A stretch of DNA of 64,000 nt from Massospora cicadina (Eukaryota; Entomophthoromycota; Entomophthoromycetes; Entomophthorales; Entomophthoraceae): positions 59,146 to 123,145 of the forward strand of contig JAKSZP010004204.1 in the NCBI GenBank assembly GCA_022478985.1. Direction: 5' to 3'. Shown here piece by piece: positions 59,683 through 64,000 of this stretch (its first letter is position 1; each line of letters starts with the position of its first letter). The notes below the pieces were generated by a model. That model was not told the origin of the DNA. It saw nothing but the letters and a program-made list of their open reading frames with translations, and ran no database searches. A program made the position numbers and the translations under genes.

Positions 59683-60228
59683 AAAAGGTAGTTTATTTTG
59701 TAAGAAGAGTGTCTTTAAATCTCCTGTTCCCAGTGTGGTAGTGCACAGTGCACAAGGCCAACGCCAGGGAGCTAGCCGTTAGTATGAAAGTTACTAGAGC
59801 CCAGCAGAAGGTGCTGGAGCAATAATAACTCAAGAGAAAGAGGGAAATCATTGGTGGAAATAACCAACCAAAAGCGACGTGGTGCGCAAGGGAAGAATGG
59901 GTAAGCGTCCCAGGTTGGAGGGAACCTGGGAGACCCAACGGTGCGCAAGGGGATAACCTAATCATATTTTTGATGGAATGGTTAATGTAGCGCAAGACCT
60001 CCTTAAAGAAGTCCACGCACAGGATTTTCTGAAATAACATTTTAATAAAAAATGGGAAAAACGGGGAAGTTTATTGTGGAAGGTCGACCAACAAGGAATG
60101 TTGGTCCAGAAAAGCAAATTTAAACTTTGTTGGGGTAATTTGGGGTCTGCCAAAGTGGTCCCAAGCACCAATTCACCAATAGGCAAACACTTATCTGAAT
60201 TGGTAGAATACACCAAAACAGACTTCAC

Positions 60229-61528
60229 TCAAATACTAGATTGAAGTTGTATCTGACCTGAACGTGTAGTTTCATAAATGGAACAGGTTTCAAAACCCCG
60301 TTCCTTAATAAACTGAATTGAACCATCTTTATTAATAAAATAAATCGTCTGTTTTAATGCCTGAGCTGACGAAAGGGGCTGGGAGTTATGCACCACACTA
60401 GTACCAATATGGGCATATTTGGCTTGTACCGAGCGTTGGTCTAATGTGTGCTTGAGGTCAGGGAGGGCCTGAAGCTTCACCTTCTGGGCCTCCTGCCGCC
60501 CAGCCTTATCCTTGGGGTTGGTGCCCACAATAATGTCATTCAAGCATGACATTACCCTTTCCTCCTGACGGGGCTCAACCACCCCTCCAAGGGCTTGTGC
60601 AAGGGAAAAGTTCTTGTGGGCCAGGGCCAACTTCATAGCGGCAATGGTTAGCTTGGGTTGAGATCCAGAGGCCTGGGGGAAATGCTTATGGAAAGCTTAA
60701 ATCAGATCTTGGGCATGCACACAGTCACACGCTGGGACCCAACTGTTCTCTGCAGCGTCAAAGCCCTTCCAAGATACCAGGTACTCAAGTCTATTTTTAA
60801 CATGGCGGGAGGCTACTATTTCATCCACTTCCCATTCTGGCACCCCATCCATGAGATAGGCCTCAAGAGTCTCTGGTGGGGGCCCTCAAACAATGTCAAT
60901 TTTCTCTCATGAAAGACAGAGAAGATCTGGAATGAAGAGGGAAGATCTAACTGGTATGAGGCATGGCCCACCTTTCTAACAACGCGGTAAGGGCCAATCC
61001 TCTTTGGCCCCAGCTTTTTGCATGGTTGCTTGATAGGGATGTTATGAGCATCAAGCATCACAAGATCCCCTTCATTATATGTGGGACCCACAAGGAGTTT
61101 ACCATCAGCGTTCTCCTTATACACTTGCATTGCCGCCTCCAAACTTGTGGAAACCCCCTGGTGGACCTTCTTGATAGTCTTAGCAAAGTCCACCACCGCC
61201 TCAACTTTAGATCCACAGCTGGGCTCCATGTTAAAGGTGGGTTTAAAACCATGGTTAGCGAAAAAGGGGAACAATTGATTGAAGAATGCAAAGTGTTATT
61301 GTAGCTAAATTAGGCCATAGGAAGGTGAGAAACCCAATCTGAATGATCTGCGGTGGTGTAACACCGCAGGAACTGTTCCAAGCACTGGTTCACTAGTTCA
61401 GTCTGCCCATCTGATTGGGGGTGATAGGCAGTCAAATGGCAGGGGTGAATCTAAAGAGCCTTACACAACTCTTCCCAAAAGACAGAGGTAAACTGAGGTT
61501 CCCAGTCACTGATAATCTCTTGGGGAAC
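60229..61528 (-). pseudogene. Ty3-E integrase, chromodomain and C-terminal extension
   Basis: VPQEIISDWEPQFTSVFW carries the second catalytic Asp and [16 protein letters not shown] the catalytic Glu. The C-terminal domain at 61274-60816 (DLVMLDAHNIPIKQPCKKLG, RIGPYRVVRKVGHASYQLDL) is open. A chromodomain follows at 60840-60670 (VDEIVASRHVKNRLEYLVSW, KGFDAAENSWVPACDC), known in this family to steer integration to modified chromatin. In the same frame, after one TAA, a ~150-residue extension runs to 60229 (QPKLTIAAMKLALAHKNFSL first). At least one frameshift and three stops. Confidence 0.85.
61524..61528. repeat. Presumed target duplication (GGAAC) of Ty3-F
   Basis: Five bases next to the LTR end at 61529. 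The partner copy lies beyond the window, so it cannot be confirmed. Confidence 0.35.
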
Positions 61529-62491
61529 TGTCATGGAAATGGCAGAAGAAGTTTAGACCGGCCTGCCAGTCAGGATGTGTAAGCACCCAAAAAGCAAGCC
61601 AGAATTCCAGAGGCATTGGTGCCCAAATGATGTTGTATGGAATTGGGAATTGGGAAATGATAATTGTTGGTGAAAGACAATAGTAAAGAGCAACCCAAGG
61701 ATGAACCAAATCAAGGCCGCCCCAGACCCTAGAGGTCTCACTGCAGGGGGTGGTACCACATGTATGGTTTTGATAAGGTCACCGGTAGTTGGGGTAAAAT
61801 CAACTAGGGAGACAAGGGGGTGGATCCTTGCTGAAGATGGTGGATGTATGGCCATAAGATCACAGTATAATGTTGGTGAAAGTTCATAACAACAGGGTTA
61901 AATTGCCAGAAGTATCTAGCTCGCTGAATCCAGTTTACAACGGTGGGGGCCATAGTGACCACTAGTACTGGTAGAGCCCATCTGGTATATGGGCTGATGG
62001 GCCACCATAGAAAAGCCATCGGGAATGTGGCCAGAAGGATATCAATAAAATCAAAGTTGATAGCTTTGGGAGGCAAAATTTTATTGTAAAGGAAAGAAAG
62101 AAAACTGACCAGCAATTTTCCCAGTATGATGCAACTTATTATATAGTGGTCAATTGATGTGGGGACAAACTGGGATCAAGACCCTCAATTTTGACCTAAC
62201 CGGTGATTTATTTGGGAATGAGGGCAGATAAGTTCACTGGGAACTGACCTGAAGGATTTGGTGGCAGACTGAGTCACTGTCAGTTTGACCTCAAACGCCT
62301 AAACTGAGGCTTGACTACATTTATGATGGTTGGTGTGATGGCGTTTAGCCCAACAAGCAGCGGGAATCCCCCAAGGCCATCCCATGTAGGGGCAGTCCCA
62401 ATTGGTTGGGAATGGGTTCAGGATGCCCAAATCACCCATGCCCGGTCACTGGGCCATTAATTTGGTCAAAAGCGTTGCATCAGCCATAACA
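61529..62491 (-). repeat. 3' LTR of Ty3-F
   Basis: In element orientation it starts TGTTATGG after the purine-rich AGAAAATTGGG and ends CCATGACA, an inverted pair with one mismatch. The right limit is exactly where the Ty3-E integrase frame breaks. Length 963 bp. The partner LTR is outside the window. The low-coordinate end is shared with 42342-42425. Hydrophobic frames inside it (61804-62115, 61553-61855) are probably fortuitous. Confidence 0.65.
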
Positions 62492-62504
62492 CCCAATTTT
62501 CTGG
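62492..62504 (-). promoter_or_regulatory. Polypurine tract of Ty3-F
   Basis: CCAGAAAATTGGG on the minus strand, directly before the LTR start TGTTATGG. Confidence 0.55.
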
Positions 62505-63060
62505 CAGGGAGCTTTGAACCCTCATTGATGGTGTCCGATGCTACTACCTGCATGTCAGGGATAATCCCCAACAATTTTGGGAGGGGGTTAATTTTTGCGA
62601 TCATGGTGTTAGCTGGATCAAAACCTTCAGCAATTCCAGCTAATAAATCAGTCTTTGTCCCTTTTTAACTAAGTGGGATCTGATCATTGGGCATGTTCCC
62701 ACTTGATTTTGGACCAAACAACTTAATTTTGGTGATCTCGGTGCAAATTTCCCTGATCAAATGTACTAGTTCTGCCAAGGTGAAGGTGGGCACTGGGGGA
62801 GGAATTCGAAGAGGAAGGGCTGTTACACAATGCTTGTCTACCACGTTGGCAAGGTCGCCCTGGGTGACGAGGGGTACTGCCACTCTCTTTGGTACCTTCT
62901 TACTCATAAATGGAATAGGGCCTGATCTATGCACAGGGGACGTTCCCCAGGACTTACGTCACCCTTTACTTTTTACAAAGGAAGGGCACCACCACCAGGA
63001 AACTGCATGAGGGCCACATTATTATGCGCCTTGGGTAACTTGATCGCCATTACAGTTGTG
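62505..63060 (-). pseudogene. Ty3-F C-terminal extension after the chromodomain
   Basis: After the chromodomain the minus strand continues coding-like to the LTR. First a block KITTVMAIKLPKAHNNVALM matches the start of the Ty3-E extension (LTIAAMKLALAHKNFSL). Then an 89-residue frame (62934-62665, with LAELVHLIREICTEITKIKL), one stop, and INPLPKLLGIIPDMQVVASD running into the polypurine tract. A run of nine G at about 63068-63076 shifts the frame between chromodomain and extension. Family unknown. Confidence 0.6.
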
Positions 63061-63993
63061 ATTTTTTTGGGGGGGGGCAGGGAGCTTTGGGGTGGGATTT
63101 GTGAAATGCTTTGACCAGTTCCATACATTTAGCGCAATTGTGAGCCTTGACCCAACTGTTATCATAAGCCAGATACCTTTTCCAAGCCACAAGGTATTGA
63201 ACGGACTGACAGGACTTATGGGATGCCAGGATATTCTCCACTTCAGCCTCTTCCACATTTTTGATAATGATCAGCTCAGGCTCCATGGGAACTGTACCCT
63301 TAAAGGGTGACAACTGGGAGATGTGGAAGATGGGGTGTTGTTTCCAGTGAGCTGGAAGCTTTAACCAAAAAGCACCATTACCCAAGACTTCCTCTACCAA
63401 ATGAGGACCCAAACGCTTACTTGCAAACTTGTGGGAGGGGACTTGCATATGTAAATGATGTTTATTGAGCATAACATAGGAGCCCACCGTTATGTCATGA
63501 CCTGGAAGGCGTTTTTGATCTGTAAACTGCTTGTAGTCTTCAATAGCCTTGGTGAGGTGTTCTCACACTAAGGATTGAGTAGACCTAATATGTTTGGCAT
63601 GGTCCGTGGCAGCTTGGACCTTGGGCCGCAAGCAGGGTCTGACCAAAAAAGAAGGGTTATAACCCAATGTTGCTTTGTAGGGAGAAAATCCTGTGAAAGC
63701 ATGCATCTCATTGTTGTAAGCGAATTGAGCAAGGGGAAGGTCGTTGGCCCAGGTGTCCTGTGCGGCTGCAGCATAGCAATGCAGGTACTGTTTAAGGACT
63801 TGGTTAACTCACTCAATCTGTCCATCAGACTGGGGATGATATGCCATGGAGTGACATGAGAAATTTTTAGAATAGATAATAGTTCACTCCAGAACCGCGC
63901 CATGAACTGTGCCCCATGGTCACTGATGATTTCCTGTGGGAGGACAAACATCGAGAACACATGGCACACAAAGAGATGAGCAGTTTCCTCCAA
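63060..63993 (-). pseudogene. Ty3-F integrase with chromodomain
   Basis: VLPQEIISDHGAQFMARFW gives the second catalytic Asp; after a frameshift HPQSDGQIE gives the Glu, followed by a TGA where arginine is normal. The middle is open and conserved (FAYNNEMHAFTGFSPYKATL). The C-terminal domain has ASKRLGPHLVEEVLGNGAFW and HPIFHISQLSPF. The chromodomain (AEVENILASHKSCQSVQYLV, WKRYLAYDNSWVKAHNC, ELVKAFHKSHP) ends near 63085. The integrase N-terminus is beyond the window. Confidence 0.85.
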
Positions 63994-64000
63994 TGTAATT

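Larger units (their letters stand above)
59693..61528 (-). mobile_element. Chromodomain gypsy element Ty3-E, 3' part
   Basis: The 3' end of a chromovirus-type gypsy element: integrase core from 61528 downwards, integrase C-terminus, chromodomain, a C-terminal extension to 60229 and a 3' untranslated or LTR region. The 5' part is displaced by Ty3-F, which inserted at VPQEIISD of the integrase. The 3' LTR limits were not settled; TGTTTTGG near 60203 on the minus strand after a purine-rich GAGTGAAG is one candidate start. Confidence 0.8.
61529..64000 (-). mobile_element. Chromodomain gypsy element Ty3-F, 3' part, runs off the window
   Basis: Minus-strand chromovirus inserted into the integrase of Ty3-E in the same orientation. 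Visible: 3' LTR (61529-62491), polypurine tract, 3' coding extension, chromodomain and integrase C-terminus and core to 63993. The rest lies beyond 64000. Confidence 0.8.

Noticed and set aside
59693..60040. Hydrophobic 115-codon frame downstream of Ty3-E
   Set aside because: It lies in the 3' untranslated or LTR part of the element, has no counterpart at the same place in Ty3-F, and its hydrophobicity follows from T-rich sequence.
61553..62115. Hydrophobic reading frames that look like membrane segments (possible envelope-like protein of Ty3-F)
   Set aside because: They fall entirely inside the segment delimited as the LTR by matching inverted ends and the polypurine tract, and contain no consistent frame across it.
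63092..63310. Plus-strand frames opposite the Ty3-F chromodomain
   Set aside because: Antisense shadows of a recognisable integrase and chromodomain.

Overview
This is a transposon-dominated stretch of a fungal genome, most likely a basidiomycete close to the rust fungi (Pucciniales). That assignment is inference. It rests on a basidiomycete-like ribosomal protein gene with very short introns, an APE-type LINE of the sort seen in basidiomycetes, and nested, decayed Ty3/gypsy elements. Only one host gene is recognised: a complete four-exon gene for ribosomal protein eS25 at 38.94-39.37 kb, minus strand. Almost everything else is repeat-derived, and decay is dominated by CpG loss: several in-frame TGA stops sit where family motifs have arginine (CGA).

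Layout. 0-9 kb: a full-length Ty3 element (Ty3-A, 767-8121, minus) with 480-bp LTRs and a perfect 5-bp target duplication, lying between two ~280-bp direct repeats. 9.4-18.4 kb: a second, more decayed element (Ty3-B, plus) carrying a 171-bp tandem duplication and strong hairpins. 18.4-22.9 kb: AT-rich, no gene recognised. 22.9-31.2 kb: Ty3-C (minus), 1.1-kb LTRs, one interrupted by a 600-bp solo LTR. 31.2-37.5 kb: remains of Ty3-D (minus), split by a Ty3-C solo LTR and carrying two tRNA-derived SINEs with target-site duplications. 37.5-40.4 kb: the island holding eS25.

40.4-47.9 kb: a dead mariner element whose terminal inverted repeats are 7.4 kb apart because a third SINE-like unit, an LTR remnant and a near-complete LINE (ORF1 still open) lie inside it. 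48.1-49.5 kb: two blocks of a degenerate ~48-bp satellite. 49.6-56.4 kb: another Ty3-C LTR and a truncated gypsy element (Ty3-H, minus) split by a likely 1.2-kb LTR. 57.0-59.7 kb: decayed coding sequence of unknown identity, including a ~500-bp coding-like segment present twice. 59.7-64 kb: two chromodomain gypsy elements, E and F (minus); F inserted into the integrase of E and runs off the window end.

The most interesting signals are a conserved protein extension directly after the chromodomain in both E and F, two SINEs sharing a 3' tail but with different tRNA-like heads, one primer-binding site shared by three gypsy families, and the unidentified duplicated coding segment at 58-59.7 kb. 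All domain boundaries come from reading frames by eye; none was tested by a database search.
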